Assembly: GCA_007570785.1 (NCBI GenBank)
Contig: ML664161.1
Span: 5,530,723 to 5,594,722 of the forward strand
Reading direction: 5' to 3'
Length of the DNA stretch: 64,000 nucleotides
Origin: Antilocapra americana
Taxonomy: Eukaryota; Chordata; Mammalia; Artiodactyla; Antilocapridae
A model generated the notes under the pieces. The model saw only the letters and a list, made by a program, of their open reading frames with translations, was not told where the DNA came from and made no database searches. The stretch's first letter is position 1; every line of letters starts with the position of its first letter. Position numbers and translations under genes: made by a program. Below are positions 20,764-32,019 of this stretch, piece after piece.

Positions 20764-21780
20764 GGTCCAATTACAAGAGACAGAAAACAGAAATTTGAAC
20801 ATGAGGAGTTTAATACAAAGAATTATTAACCATAACAGGAGATCAGAGTGCAGAGGACCTGGTCAGTAAGAAAGGGTCCAATTAGGAGAGAAAGTCACCA
20901 CATAGTAATTTAACATGAGAAGATTAATACAAAAAAAAAAATTAACAGAAAGTTGGAGTAAAAAGAATTTGGCCACTGAGAAATAAGAGAGAACTTTAAA
21001 GAATACAGGATTACCACTACTACCCCAGAACTAAAAAGTAGAATAACTGTGGAAGACACTCCCCAAGACTGAGATCCAGACATTGTTAGAGAGGATGTAT
21101 TCCTGGATCACTGGATGGTAAAGAGGCCACTGCTGTAGAACTTGCTGGAAATATGACCTTTGGAATTTGCCTGAAGTCTGCTCTGTAGGGTGCTAGAGAA
21201 AACTGTTCATGAAGAGGTGTCCCTTCTCTGACTGTCACCCAAACTGTGTGTCAGGGAAAGTGCTGGGTGTTGGGGACTGCTGACCACCAGTCTGTGCAAG
21301 AGCTGGATCTGAAGAAGCTGCCTACATTGGCAGAGCTGTGCACGAATGCAGCATCCTAGTGCTAGAGAAGTTGCCTGTGCTGCAGAGGTGTGATGTGGGA
21401 CAAAGAGCCTGCAGTACAAAACCTAGCAATAGGAGAGCCTGCACCCTGCAAAAGCCAGATGCTGATGAAGACTTCTGTGCTAAGGGAGCCAGGCAGTGGA
21501 GAAGCTCCATCTAGAGAGGGAGCTGCCACCAGGAAGGAAAAACCCTTCTTTACGTGTCTCTCTGGTGCCCTCTACGGGCAAAGCTTAACATCACGTCTGC
21601 CCAGGAAAGAAAATCATTTAAAAGGCCCAGATCCATTTTCACAGAGAGGACAAAAAGTACCTTTGGAGCTGGGGAGTAATAAATCAACAATCACACAATC
21701 CCCAACTATGCTCATCCCACACTATACAGGTGCTATAAATATATGTCCTTCACTGTGTAGGCTTGGGTACTCCCCTGAAG
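20764..21780. repeat. Unassigned repeat-like stretch with internal 111-bp duplication
   Basis: 'gggtccaatta' at 20764 and again at 20875 starts two diverged copies that share 'gaacatgaggagtttaatac' / 'aacatgagaagattaatac' and 'gtcagtaagaaa' / 'ccactgagaaa'. From about 21040 the base composition is more GC-rich and an open frame runs 21390-21806 (+, 138 codons) without a recognised domain. The 'gtttaatacaaagaattatt' words resemble mammalian LTR-type medium-reiteration repeats, but I cannot name one. Confidence 0.4.
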
Positions 21781-21960
21781 GCAAAGATACTTCCCCTGCT
21801 CATTGACAGCTTGATCATGTGACTCGCTGGTGCCAGTTGTGTTTGAGTGGAAATGATACAATGCCAGTTCTGAGCAGGGTTTTAGTGTGAATGTGCAGTT
21901 CAGCAAGGCCTCTTGCATCATTGCCCTCTGCCCTACAGAAACTGAGTCCCAGACAGAGGA
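21781..21960. other. Unassigned spacer
   Basis: Nothing recognised. Confidence 0.3.
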
Positions 21961-21969
21961 TACTCTTTC
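21961..21969. repeat. Left target-site duplication of inverted artiodactyl L1
   Basis: TACTCTTTC is repeated at 22501-22509. Confidence 0.72.
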
Positions 21970-22440
21970 TTAAAAATTAATTTTATTCCATATAGTTGCT
22001 TTACAATGGTGTGTTAGTTTCTGCTGTACAGCAAAATGAGTCGGCCACACATATACATATATTCCCTCCCTTTTGGACTTCCTTCCCAGATCACCGGAGT
22101 GTTGGGTAGGGCTCCCTGAGCTAACAGTATGTCCTCATTAGTTGTCCATTTTTGTCGTTGTTGTTGTTCAGTAGCTAAGTTGTGTCTGATTCTTTGTGAC
22201 CCCATGAATGGCGGCACGCCAGGCTTTCCTGTCCTTCACTATCTCCTGGAGTTTGCTCCAACTTGTGTCCATTGAGCCCATGATATCATCTAACCATTTC
22301 ATCCTCTGCCCTCCCCCTTCTCCTCTTGCCCTCCATCTTTCCGAGCATCAGGGTCTTTTCCAATGAGTCAGCTCTTCGCATTTCTTTTGTACGTAGTATC
22401 AATAGTGTATAGTATCTATCACAATCTCCCAATTCCTTGC
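21970..22440 (-). mobile_element. Artiodactyl L1 3' UTR, antisense, split by BovB
   Basis: 'aattttattccatatagttg', 'gctttacaatggtgtgttag', 'tttctgctgtacagcaaaat' and 'acacatatacatatattccc' are the antisense end of the artiodactyl L1 3' UTR. After the BovB insertion (22157-22385) the same UTR resumes with 'agtgtatagtatctatcaca' and 'atctcccaattccttgcag'. Confidence 0.82.
22157..22385 (-). mobile_element. BovB LINE 3' end nested in L1
   Basis: 'gttgttgttgttcagtagct' to 'cttttccaatgagtcagctc' is the antisense BovB terminus, 5'-truncated to about 230 bp. TTTTGT occurs on both sides (about 22150 and 22385) and may be its target duplication. Confidence 0.9.
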
Positions 22441-22500
22441 AGCATGTGAATAGAATCTAGAAAAATGGTATAGATGATTTTTTATTTGCAAAGCAGAGGC
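22441..22500 (+). mobile_element. Inverted 5' piece of the same artiodactyl L1
   Basis: 'ctagaaaaatggtatagatg' and 'tatttgcaaagcagag' are L1 3' UTR sequence lying just upstream of the antisense portion, but here in sense orientation. With the TACTCTTTC duplication immediately after it (22501-22509) it is best explained as the inverted 5' end of the 21970-22440 insertion. Confidence 0.65.
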
Positions 22501-22509
22501 TACTCTTTC

Positions 22510-23177
22510 ATCAGGGTCCCAGGGTAAGGTCCCAGAGCTGAGTAGAACCATGGCCAACCTATAGACCACTAAAAGAAGAAAAGGTCTGGGTATATGCCTG
22601 AGATTTAGCTTGTTTTTTATTACCCCCCAAAAGGTGACTAATACAGTCTCCTTGCTTGACAAACAACTCTGATTTTGGCTTAGCTAATTATTATCATGCT
22701 GCATAAAATACAGTTCAAATCACTATGTTATTTTCTGATTTTACACATTTACTTGCCTTAAGAAAATAGCATAAAGACACAAGACCTGTCCTTGGATTGA
22801 AGGAAATTCATCCCAGCAGTGTCAACCTGAGAAAAGTCTCTAGCGGCTTGCTGGCTGATATTTGCAGGATGACACTTTCTTGGGTGTAACTCCCTGGTGG
22901 AAGAGTAGAGGTGGAAAGGTTACTGTTAACTGTTGCTTTAGTAAAAATGGTTCCTCTGCACTTCTATCACACTTGTCTTTTTGCCAGTGTTGATAATCAG
23001 CTGTCAAGATTATCGTTTAATTCATTTTACCTATCTTAATCAAATGTCTGCAAATCAGACGGGATATGGTTTATCTTTGGATAACTTGCCATTCTTAAGT
23101 AGACTTGATAGACTTCCAAACAACTTTTTGTGAAGGAAGTGGTGTTTTGACAAACGATGCTGTAGAACTTATTCTTC
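22510..23177. other. Unassigned stretch
   Basis: No gene or family recognised. Confidence 0.35.
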
Positions 23178-23690
23178 AGTTCAGGTCAGTTCAGTCCCTC
23201 AGTGTGTGCAACTCTTTGCAACCTCATGGACTGCAGCACGCCAGGCCTCCCTGTCCATTAAAATTCCCAGAGTTTACTCAAATTCATGTTCATTGAGTCG
23301 GTGATACCATATAACCATCTCATCCTCTATTCATCCCCTTCCCTGCCTTCAATCTTTCCCAGAATCAGGGTCTTTTCAAATAAGTCAGTTCTTCGCATCA
23401 CGTGTCCAAAGTATTGGATTTTCAGCTTCAGCATCGGTCCTGCCAGTGAATATTCAGGATTGATCTCCTTTAGGATGGACTGGTTGGACCTTCTTGCAGT
23501 CCAAGGGGCTCACAAGAGTCTTCTCCAACACCACAGTTCAAAAGCATCAATTCTTCAGTGCTCAGCTTTCTTTATAGTCCAACTTCTCACATACATACAT
23601 GACTACTGGAAAAACCATAGCTTTGACTAGACAGATCTTTGTAGAGCTTTGACTGACCTTTGACAGACCTTTGACTAGATAGTGCTGAAG
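23178..23690 (-). mobile_element. BovB LINE 3' segment
   Basis: Antisense BovB from 'cagttcaggtcagttcagtc' through 'ggatggactggttggacctt' and 'tactggaaaaaccatagctt'. The end is scrambled by short repeats: 'ctttgactagacaga', 'ctttgactgac', 'ctttgacagac', 'ctttgactagatag' (23621-23686). The polyprotein frame is broken. Confidence 0.92.
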
Positions 23691-23863
23691 TGACTTTGAG
23701 GAGATACCCCATGTCCAAGGGCAAAGGAGAAGTCCCAGCAAGATGGCAGGAGGGGTGAAATCGTGTTTAGAATCAAACGCCCTCCCCGCCAGAGATGCTC
23801 AGAGGGCTTAAGCATACTTTGTGCCCACGAGGACCCAGAGACCCCACAGAGACGGAATTGTTT
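23691..23863 (+). mobile_element. BovB LINE 5' segment, opposite orientation
   Basis: 'gaggagataccccatgtcca' begins a stretch matching the BovB 5' region in sense orientation, continuing 'aaacgccctccccgccagag', 'atgctcagagggctt' and 'gaggacccagagaccccaca'. It abuts the antisense 3' segment directly, as in an internally inverted insertion. No convincing target duplication was found. Confidence 0.72.
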
Positions 23864-24309
23864 TTCAGCTGTCACTAAATCTGACAACTTCATCTTCACA
23901 AGGACTTTCTCTTTTGTTTCATTGATCTATTAGGAAAATAGATTATATTCTACCTCACTGTTCTACTAACCATTATAACTATAGTTGACCCCTTACTACA
24001 TTACAATTACTATTATATTTGGTAATCTCAAAGCACACCAACCACACACAGACAAGTACACATGCACACATATATACTCTCTCTTTCTCTCTCACACACA
24101 CACACAAGCAGCCATTTAATAGTAGATATTTCAGCCTTCATATAACTGAAAAAATCATGCCTCTACCCAATAATTTTTTAAATTATAATCAGAAATAAGC
24201 ATTCACAAGCTCTGATTTTAATCACTGATTATTTAAAAGTATGGGCCATATACTAACATATATGTAAAATGTGTGTAATGACTCACCACTTTGGTGATGA
24301 CCTGACATC
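23864..24309. other. Unassigned stretch with simple repeats
   Basis: 24030-24112 is low-complexity: 'acacacagacaagtacacat', then 'ctctctctttctctctc' and 'acacacacacacaag'. Nothing else recognised. Confidence 0.5.
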
Positions 24310-24772
24310 ACTTTGCTGACAAAGTGATGGCCCATATAGTCAAAGCTATCATTTTCCAGTAGTCATATACAGATGTGAGAGTTTGACCATAAGGGAGACT
24401 GAGGGCCAAAGAATTGATACTTTTGAATAGTGGTGCTGGAAAAGACTCTTCAGAGTCCCTTGGAATGCAAGATTAAACCAGTCAATCCTAAAGGAAATCA
24501 ATCCTGCATATTCATTGGAAAGACTGAAGCTGAAGCTCCAATACTTTGGCCACCTGATGCAAAGAGCTGACTTATTGGGAAAGGCCATGATACTGGGAGT
24601 GATTGAAGGCAAAAGAAGAAGGGGACAGCAGAGAATGAAGGGTTAGATAGCATCAGCAACTCAGTGGGCATATATATGAGCAAACCCTGGGAGATAGTGG
24701 AGGACAGAGGAGCCTGGATACTACAGTGTGTGGGGTTACAAAAAATTGGACACAACTTAGTGACTGAACAGC
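24310..24772 (+). mobile_element. BovB LINE 3' fragment, sense orientation
   Basis: 'gcccatatagtcaaagctat', 'ccaatactttggccacctga', 'gaaggcaaaagaagaagggg' and 'agtgactgaacagca' are the BovB 3' end in sense. It is one of only two plus-strand BovB copies in the window (besides inverted pieces). It contains many substitutions and in-frame stops. Confidence 0.92.
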
Positions 24773-25450
24773 AATAAATGTATAACTCAAAAAAAATTAA
24801 ATAGTTCTAATATTTTTCTTTGAGTGTGAGGGATATTCCCATGGATATTAAACTGGCTATGGTTTTCCGACCCTGTTTCTGTGCTAACGATCAGTTCTAG
24901 AATTAATTTAATTGGACAAGTGAATGAATGGAATCATGAGGAAGTAGAAAAAGTCACAAAGTCTAGTCTGGTCTCTGTCCCTGGACTGCAGAATCTGTTT
25001 TTTCATCTCTAAAATGCGGATAATAATATCTGCCCTGCCAAAAACATGGGATTTGTTTTTTGAAGAATCAAATGAAAAAGTGTCAGTGAAAAGGATATGT
25101 AAATTATCAAGATGTTTGCAAATGTGAAATTTTTGATACTATGAAATGATTGATGATAGGTTGGTATCTTTCTAAATCTTATTCAACTTGGAGGCTAGAC
25201 AGGAGATAACAGTCAATCAAAAGAATAAATTTCAAAATATATCCCCTTAAAGCAAACAAGACAAGATATTGGGATAGGCATTATAGGTAAGTATAGGTAG
25301 CAGTGTAATTTCTCCTTTTTCTGAAGTCATCAATAACCTAATTATAATTTTGACTATAGGGAAGTATCATATCTGTCAAATTCCCACTTTGTAAAGATGT
25401 GGTCAAGCAGTAGAGAAATTCTCTGCCAATAAGTTCCCTAATAATCATAT
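24773..25450. other. Unassigned AT-rich stretch
   Basis: Nothing recognised apart from weak MIR-like words at 25000-25040 ('ttttcatctctaaaatgcgg'). Confidence 0.35.
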
Positions 25451-25655
25451 CATGAAAGTCATTCAGTTGTGTCTGACTCTTTGCAACCACAAGGATTATA
25501 GCCCACCAGACTCCCCTGTCTGTGGAATTCTCCAGGCCAGAATACTGGAATGGGTAACTGTTCCCTTCACCAGGGAATCTTCCCAACCTAGGGATTGAAC
25601 CCAGGTCTCCTGCATTGCTGGCAGATTCTTTACCTGCTGAGCCACCAGGGAAGCC
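25451..25655 (-). mobile_element. Bov-tA SINE
   Basis: Antisense order from 'catgaaagtcattcagttgt' to 'ctgagccaccagggaagcc' is complete. A second SINE in the same orientation begins 12 bases further on. Confidence 0.94.
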
Positions 25656-25667
25656 ACAGTTTTATGG

Positions 25668-25872
25668 TGAAGTAAAGTGAAGTGAAAGTTGCTCAGTTGT
25701 GTCTGACTCTTTGCGACCCCATGGACTATACATTCCATGGAATTCTTCAGGCCAGGATACTGGAGTGGGTCACCTTTGCCTTCTCCCAGGGGATCTTCCC
25801 AACCCAGGGGTCAAATCCAGGTCTCCCGCATTGCAAGCAGGTTCTTTACCGGCTGAGCCACAAGGGAAGCCC
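25668..25872 (-). mobile_element. Bov-tA/Bov-A2 type SINE
   Basis: Begins 'tgaagtaaagtgaagtgaaa', the head of the Bov-A2-like variant, and ends 'gagccacaagggaagccc'. The two neighbouring copies differ enough in sequence to be separate insertions rather than a recent duplication. Confidence 0.93.
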
Positions 25873-25999
25873 AAGTTATATAGCATTATTACTCAAATGC
25901 AAAGAGAGAGAATCTTCATAGGAATCTTCATTGGAAAGAGACTTAATGGCTGATTGGAGTTGGGAGAGGGTAGGGATAAAGGAAGACCTGAAGCCCATG

Positions 26000-26290
26000 G
26001 TCACCTTCTCTCTGACCTTTCCTGGATTCCCTTTTTCCAAGAATCTAGTGAACACTTCCTCTCTTTGTTTCTTGCAATCTGCTAGTCCTTTGGGCAAACC
26101 CTCTATTAGAATGTCACGTGGTATACTGTATTTGTTTGCTAAATTGTCTGTCTCCCCCATCAGACCATAAATGCCTTGAAGCTGAGAATCCTCTCTTAAT
26201 TCTCTAGTAGTTCTGACTGATGCCTTGCAAAGTGCCTGGCATATAGTAGACAGATATTCAATGAATGTTAGATGGAGGGATGAATAGGTA
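26000..26290 (+). repeat. L2 LINE 3' end
   Basis: 'ttctctctgacctttcctgg', 'ttgtctgtctcccccatcag', 'accataaatgccttgaagct', 'gcaaagtgcctggcatatag' and 'ttcaatgaatgttagatgg' follow the L2 3' order in sense orientation. Confidence 0.75.
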
Positions 26291-26496
26291 GAAAATAGAT
26301 CAGAGTAAATTAGCAGGATTTAATAAAGGTTTAACAAAGCATTACACTTCTTAAATATTAAGAAACTTTTTTCATGACATAATCCAATACATATTTTATA
26401 TTAAAACTGAGTAGAAAATGAGTCCATAAATTTGCAGATATTTAGGGGTAAGACTCTTGGAAAATACAATTAATTTCTAGTGTCTTAGTTCCTATG
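26291..26496. other. Unassigned AT-rich spacer
   Basis: Nothing recognised. Confidence 0.3.
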
Positions 26497-26641
26497 TTTC
26501 AGTTTAGTTACTCAGTCATGTCCCACTCTTTGTGACCCCATGGACAGCAGCATGCCAGTCTTCCCTGTCCATCACCAACTCCTGGAGCTTGCTCAAACTC
26601 ATGTCCATCAAGTTGGTGATGCCATCCAACCATCTCATCCA
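26497..26641 (-). mobile_element. BovB LINE 3' terminus, short
   Basis: 'gtttcagtttagttactcag' to 'gatgccatccaaccatctca' covers only about 145 bp of the BovB end. Confidence 0.9.
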
Positions 26642-27023
26642 ACTAATCATCTGAGTTCCTTTGTTTATGTTAATGAATTTCTTAAAAATAGACTTAAAAA
26701 CAACTATGGTACCCTATTCAAAAATTTACAATTTTTTTTTGAAAAAAGGAATATACATTTAGGTTAGAATAAGATGGAAGAGGAGGTGTTATAAGCAGTA
26801 TGTCCACCATATAAACTGGGAAGCTTAGGAATCTTTGTCATAATGTATAGAATGATATAATTATTTTGTAAAAGAAGAGTAAGCTTTAAAATTGGTTTGA
26901 ACATATTCTAAATTATAGTAGGGCATTAAGTTTCATTTTTCTCAAGTGTCTTAAAGATAATGTGAAACTCTCAAACATTTTCTAGTATTTTTATTTTTGA
27001 GCAAGCTTGCCTGTTAATTGTCT
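26642..27023. other. Unassigned AT-rich stretch
   Basis: Nothing recognised. Confidence 0.3.
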
Positions 27024-27031
27024 ATAAATGG

Positions 27032-27259
27032 GTGTTGTATACATGCTCAGTCACTTCAATCATGTCCAATTGTTTACAACACTATGGACTGTAGACCTCC
27101 AGAATCTTCTGTCCATGAGATTCTCCAGGCAATAATATTGGAGTGGGTTGCCATGCCCTCCTCCAGAGGATCTTCCTTACTCAGGGATTGAATCCCTGTC
27201 TCATGTGTCTCTTGCATTTGCAGGTGGATTCTTTACCCACTGAGCCACCTGGGAAGTCC
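27032..27259 (-). mobile_element. Bov-tA SINE with 8-bp target duplication
   Basis: 'atacatgctcagtcacttca' to 'tgagccacctgggaagtcc'. ATAAATGG at 27024-27031 and 27260-27267 flanks it. Confidence 0.93.
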
Positions 27260-27267
27260 ATAAATGG

Positions 27268-29865
27268 TCATCTCATTCTTAATCTTAAGCATGATGAAAG
27301 AGTATGTGTAATCCTTGGATGTGCTTGCAAGAAATATTTGGAGGAATATCATATCTGCCAGGCTGGAGAGATTTAACTTTCTATGGAAATGTTTGGTAAG
27401 GTAAATCTTGCTTTGTCTTATATTGTCTTCTATGTGCTTTAAATTCTTTGCCTACTAATCACAAATCTCCAGATCTGCGAAATGGAGTTCCCTAGAACAG
27501 GCTATATATTTTTTATTGCCACCTCAAATCAAACTGATGTCATTTATCATGAGAGGACTAATAAAAGTCACATTCTGTATTGAAACATCCCTGTATTTTA
27601 TCGACCCATCTGATAGACCCTTAATAAACTTTTAAAACAATCCATAATAGATTTTGCAAAAAGCTCAAATCCGCCAGCACTCTCATTAACAGCCCAATTT
27701 GAAACTCTACTTTAGGCATGATTATCTGCCAAATGTTAGTGGGGTTGTTTAATAATAAAAGACTAGCTGAAGGGACAGGAAGCTCAATTGTTTTTTTAAA
27801 ATCCAGTTAAATTGCTATTTAGAGTAATTTAACAAACAAAATTGAATTTTGTTCTTATTTTCAAAGTGCAGATGTGTATTCATCCCTCAAATACGTAGTT
27901 CATTGAAAATGCCAACTAAGTGATTCTGCATGAAAAGAAATAGTTGATTAAAAGAAAAAGATCCCGTAGCTTGTTAAACATAAATGTATTACAAATGACA
28001 CCATGCTCACTCAATGTTTACCCAGTTAACTGTATGTTACAAAATTAAAAAAAAAAAATACAGAGCTTTTGCCCCACCTAATAGTCACAGAAAGGACCAA
28101 CGGTGAGCAAATCCAATCCATGCAATTGTCTTTTTATTGACTACTCTATCTGAGGAGGTTATCCTTTGGGTCTCAGACCTGTTTACCAAATATTCACTTA
28201 GCAAGACTTTCGTACCTTAGTAAAAGATATTAGCAGATTAAAACATGAGCTAATCATCAAAAAGAATAACAGTTATCTTTGTTGAAATGAAATGTATTCT
28301 GCCTTGTATTAATCCTTGTGTGTATGTGTGCAAGTGTGTTTAGGTATTGGAAACATGTGAATTAATTTGCAGCAAATTATTAGGAATATGGCTTCATGAT
28401 TTGAGAGGGGAGGCAAGGACAGTAGAAAAGGAAGAAGTTTTATTTTCAATTGTTTCTCCTATATACTATTATTTTTTACCTTGAGCTTATAATATTTTAA
28501 TGAAAATAAAGCCTTTTCAAAACGGCAGTACTAAGTTTCCTTAAATTTCACTGTTTTACATCCAGTAAAAATATTAAAAAAATTGATAAAATATACATTA
28601 TTAAATTCAAAACACAGAAGCAAATTTTTATTATTATTATTAACTACAATGAAAGGAAATCCAAACTATAATTATCAGATGATTAGGACTCATAGAGGAT
28701 TTAACAACAAAAATATAGAAAGAGACTTAATACGCCTACTACCAGTTATCCTTCTCTGCTACACATATTAGTGGAACTTTAGCCAATATTCATTCTTTAA
28801 TGTACAACTTAGACATTAGACACCATTTTTGTATACTTTGTCATCAAGCTGAGCAACATATTCAGCTATTAGTATGTCGGTTGAGCCATTGAAGTCATTT
28901 TGGATCAGGTATTAAGATTTGGAATTACAGAATTAGAATGAACATTAATAGTTTACTCTTGTTCATAACTCTTAGTTTTTAAATCCACAAATGTATAACT
29001 CTTGAATCTATTTATTATAGAATTCTGATCATTTATCCAAAATAATTTTAAATTCCCAAAGAATTATTAGACCAGATGTAGGGCAAAGTTACAAACATAT
29101 CATATTTGAAATCATTTCTCCTCCGGCTTTCATTGGCTGTCCTCATTGTTTCATCCCTAATGACTACCTTATCCTGGATGAGACAAGAGGATGAAATGAG
29201 ATAAATTAACATCCTGGGCTCTTGGGTACAATTCTGTCAATGACAGTTTTACCTGCCCTGCAGAGACAATCTCGTTTCCTTGGAAGTATTATTTCTTTTA
29301 CTTTAGAAAGTGCTACCCTGCCTAACTATGAAAGGTAATAATTACCTAATTTGTTTTTCACTTTGATGTATCTGTTTGCTTTTTTTGGATATTGCTTCTG
29401 GGCTATTACTGTAACTTAAAATTTCAAACACTAGCTTATACAATATCTCTATATGCCAAGCAGCACCTGGACTTTTCAAATTAGACTGTATATGACTCAC
29501 TCCCACTTATGCTCATGGCGTTCTCTATGACCAAATCTGCAATATCCCTTTTTAAAATTTTGTTGCTCAGTTAGTGCTAATTTTAATTTGCTATTTTCAA
29601 TACTAAGGGAGTTAGAAACACTCTCTTTAAGGTTAATGACATCCTTTCAGGATGATTTGGGGATTTATTTTTATATCAAGATCATTACTCTTTTTCTAAA
29701 GCTAGAGAAAAATAATTTAGGATCATTTTGGAATATCCATCAGATGATTTGTAATTTGCAACTACTTCAGGCATTCTTTTTTTTTTTTACACAAATGAAG
29801 ATATTACCCAAATTTTCCATGAGTATCCTGATTAAATGAGTTTTTTCACTTTAATGAAAGAATTT
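27268..29865. other. 2.6 kb without recognised gene or repeat
   Basis: This is the longest stretch free of recent repeats in the first half. It is AT-rich, with poly-A at 28048-28060, a TG-rich segment at 28315-28342 and a TTATTA run at 28628-28642. No splice-flanked coding segment stood out. It is a candidate for ancient single-copy or conserved noncoding DNA, which cannot be judged from one sequence. Confidence 0.35.
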
Positions 29866-29877
29866 ATTAAGGGCATT

Positions 29878-30155
29878 TGTTGTTCAGTTGCTAAGTTGTA
29901 ACCAGCTCTTTGTGACCTCATGGACAGCAGTACACCAGGCTTCCCTGTCCTTCACTATCTCCCAGAGTTTACTCAAACTCATGTCTGCTGAGTTGGTGAT
30001 GTCATCCAACCATCTCATCCTCTGTCACCCCCTTCTCCTCCTGCCCTCAATCTTTCCCAGCATCAAGTTCTTTTCAAATGAATTGGCATCGCATCAGGTA
30101 TTCCAATGAATTGACTCTTTGCATCAGGCCAAAGTATTGGAGCTTCAGCTTCAGC
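29878..30155 (-). mobile_element. BovB LINE 3' end with 12-bp target duplication
   Basis: 'ttgttgttcagttgctaagt' to 'cttcagcttcagc'. The flanks ATTAAGGGCATT (29866-29877) and ATTAACGGCATT (30156-30167) match at 11 of 12 bases. Inside, 'aatgaattggcatcgcatca' and 'aatgaattgactctttgcat' show a small internal duplication. Confidence 0.9.
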
Positions 30156-30167
30156 ATTAACGGCATT

Positions 30168-30367
30168 ACTAAATATTTATTTATAACATTTATTATTTAA
30201 ATGAATTTTATATATAAAATATATTTTTACTTAATGTGTACCAAATATTGGTTCAGGAAATATAATCCATATTTTCCTCCTCTCTGGCAGACAGGCAATA
30301 TGATTATAATAAATTAATTTTGGACATTTAATGGCATTAAAGGCCTCTCTTTTTATTCTCTTTTAAT
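30168..30367. other. Unassigned AT-rich spacer
   Basis: Nothing recognised. Confidence 0.3.
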
Positions 30368-30496
30368 GAAGGAATGGCAATCCATTCCAGTATTCTTGCC
30401 TGGAGAATTCCATGGACAGAGGAGCCTGGTGGGCTACAGTCCGTGGGTTGAAAAGAGTTGGACATGACTGAGTGACTAACACACACACACACACAG
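30368..30496 (+). mobile_element. Bov-tA SINE, 3' half, with CA-repeat tail
   Basis: 'aaggaatggcaatccattcc' to 'gacatgactgagtgactaac', then seven to eight CA units (30480-30496). A CA tail that has grown into a microsatellite is frequent at the 3' end of these SINEs. Confidence 0.92.
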
Positions 30497-31284
30497 ATGG
30501 TGGGTTAAGATTCCACAGGGAGCCACGCGGAGTTTCTTGAGGATCAAAATCTCTTCTCATCCCGGCTGAGTTTTTGTACTCCTGGTTGGCAACTGTGTAC
30601 TCCACTTAAATATAAATAGAGAGAATCCTATAGTTAATGACTGGATGGGACTTCAAGGATAGTTGCAAAGATTCCAGGAGTGGCCCTGTAGGTAGCTGCC
30701 ATAGACGGTGGGCCAGGTGAGAGTTGGAGTTATAGTAAGATAATCATTACATTTATTGCCAAAATGAGGAACACTTGGAGAATAAAGGGAGGGATACCTA
30801 AATAATCAAAATTTAATAAGTATTGAAACAAAAAAAAGCATTACATGCCATAAGATAAATATATGTGATTTATGGCATGTAATAAATTAAAGCACAAGGG
30901 TAGCAAGGACATTCATACTTCTCTCTCTAAGCTCAGCGGCAGGAATTCTCAGTCTCCCATGAACGAGCCTATAATTTCCTAGGTTTTCCACTGACTCTAT
31001 CAACTGAGGGGCTGCTAGAGCAAAAAGACTATTGGAGTCAATCTTCTATAGATTTCAGAGAACAGTGTGATGTAGTTGATATGTGGATTACACCTCTAAC
31101 TCCTGGAATTTGTTGGAAGTATTAAATTGAATGGGATAATATGTAGAAAATGCCTATTGTCCTTCCAATCTTAGTGCCCAAAAAAAAGTCAGCATTTTTT
31201 TCTTTCTTTTTTAACCACTCGCCAAACACACAACCTTTATGCAAATTCACTTTACCTTATCTTTATTACAGCTAGTGGTTCACA
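30497..31284. other. Unassigned stretch containing a perfect hairpin
   Basis: No gene recognised. 30840-30883 forms the 14-bp hairpin listed separately. Confidence 0.35.
30840..30883. repeat. Perfect 14-bp inverted repeat (16-bp loop)
   Basis: ATTACATGCCATAA (30840-30853) and its exact reverse complement TTATGGCATGTAAT (30870-30883) surround an AT-rich loop. Confidence 0.9.
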
Positions 31285-31405
31285 TATTTGGCTTTCTAGA
31301 CTCGAAGGTCCTTGAATACAGGTCTTTTCTCATACATCCTTTTATCTACCCAGGGCCCAACACATTGTTGGATCACAGAAAATAAATTGTTGGTTAATTG
31401 ATGTT
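31285..31405 (+). repeat. L2-like LINE 3' end
   Basis: 'ctagactcgaaggtccttga', 'atacaggtcttttctcatac', 'cagggcccaacacattgttg' and 'aaaataaattgttggttaat' follow the order of the L2 terminus at low identity. Confidence 0.55.
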
Positions 31406-32019
31406 TCTGATGCTCCCCAAAGAAGAGCCTACTTTTCTAGCCATCCCACTTTAAAAAGGAGAAATAATATATAGTAGAGGATGGCAATTCACTGGGTTTT
31501 TGAGCTTGAGGGCACTAAGTGTTAAAGGCAGATGACTTTCTTTGTTCAGATGGACACTGGCAGCTTCTCCTCTATAATTTGGTTTCCTGAGTACATCTAC
31601 TCTCCAGGCACCCAATTCACTGTGAAGAACAGTCCTGGTTTTTCAGCTGCTAATATAGCCATAAATAGGAATTCATTTGAACCTCTATGTCCTTGCTCTC
31701 CCAGCCCCTCCACATGAACCAGCACATTCAGACTCTGAGTGGGCCGTGCTCAGGTCAGAACATGAAGCAGAAAGATCAGGGCCAGGCTTTCTGAGCCCAG
31801 TCTACTCACCCCAGTCTGCAGATATTCTGGTATACTGGGCACATATTCACCCTTTCCCAAGTGGAAATAACAGTGCCACTGTGTGCTTTTACTCTTCAAA
31901 AGGATCATTAGTCTATGCCAAATTTCATTTTTGTTTTCAGATTTTTTTTTTGCCCTAAATATTTATAATAGTGTAGATAAACACATTGTTGAGTAACACT
32001 TTGTAATTCATATAATCTG
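31406..32019. other. Unassigned stretch
   Basis: Overlapping plus-strand frames at 31532-31717 and 31677-31958 show no known domain. Confidence 0.3.
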
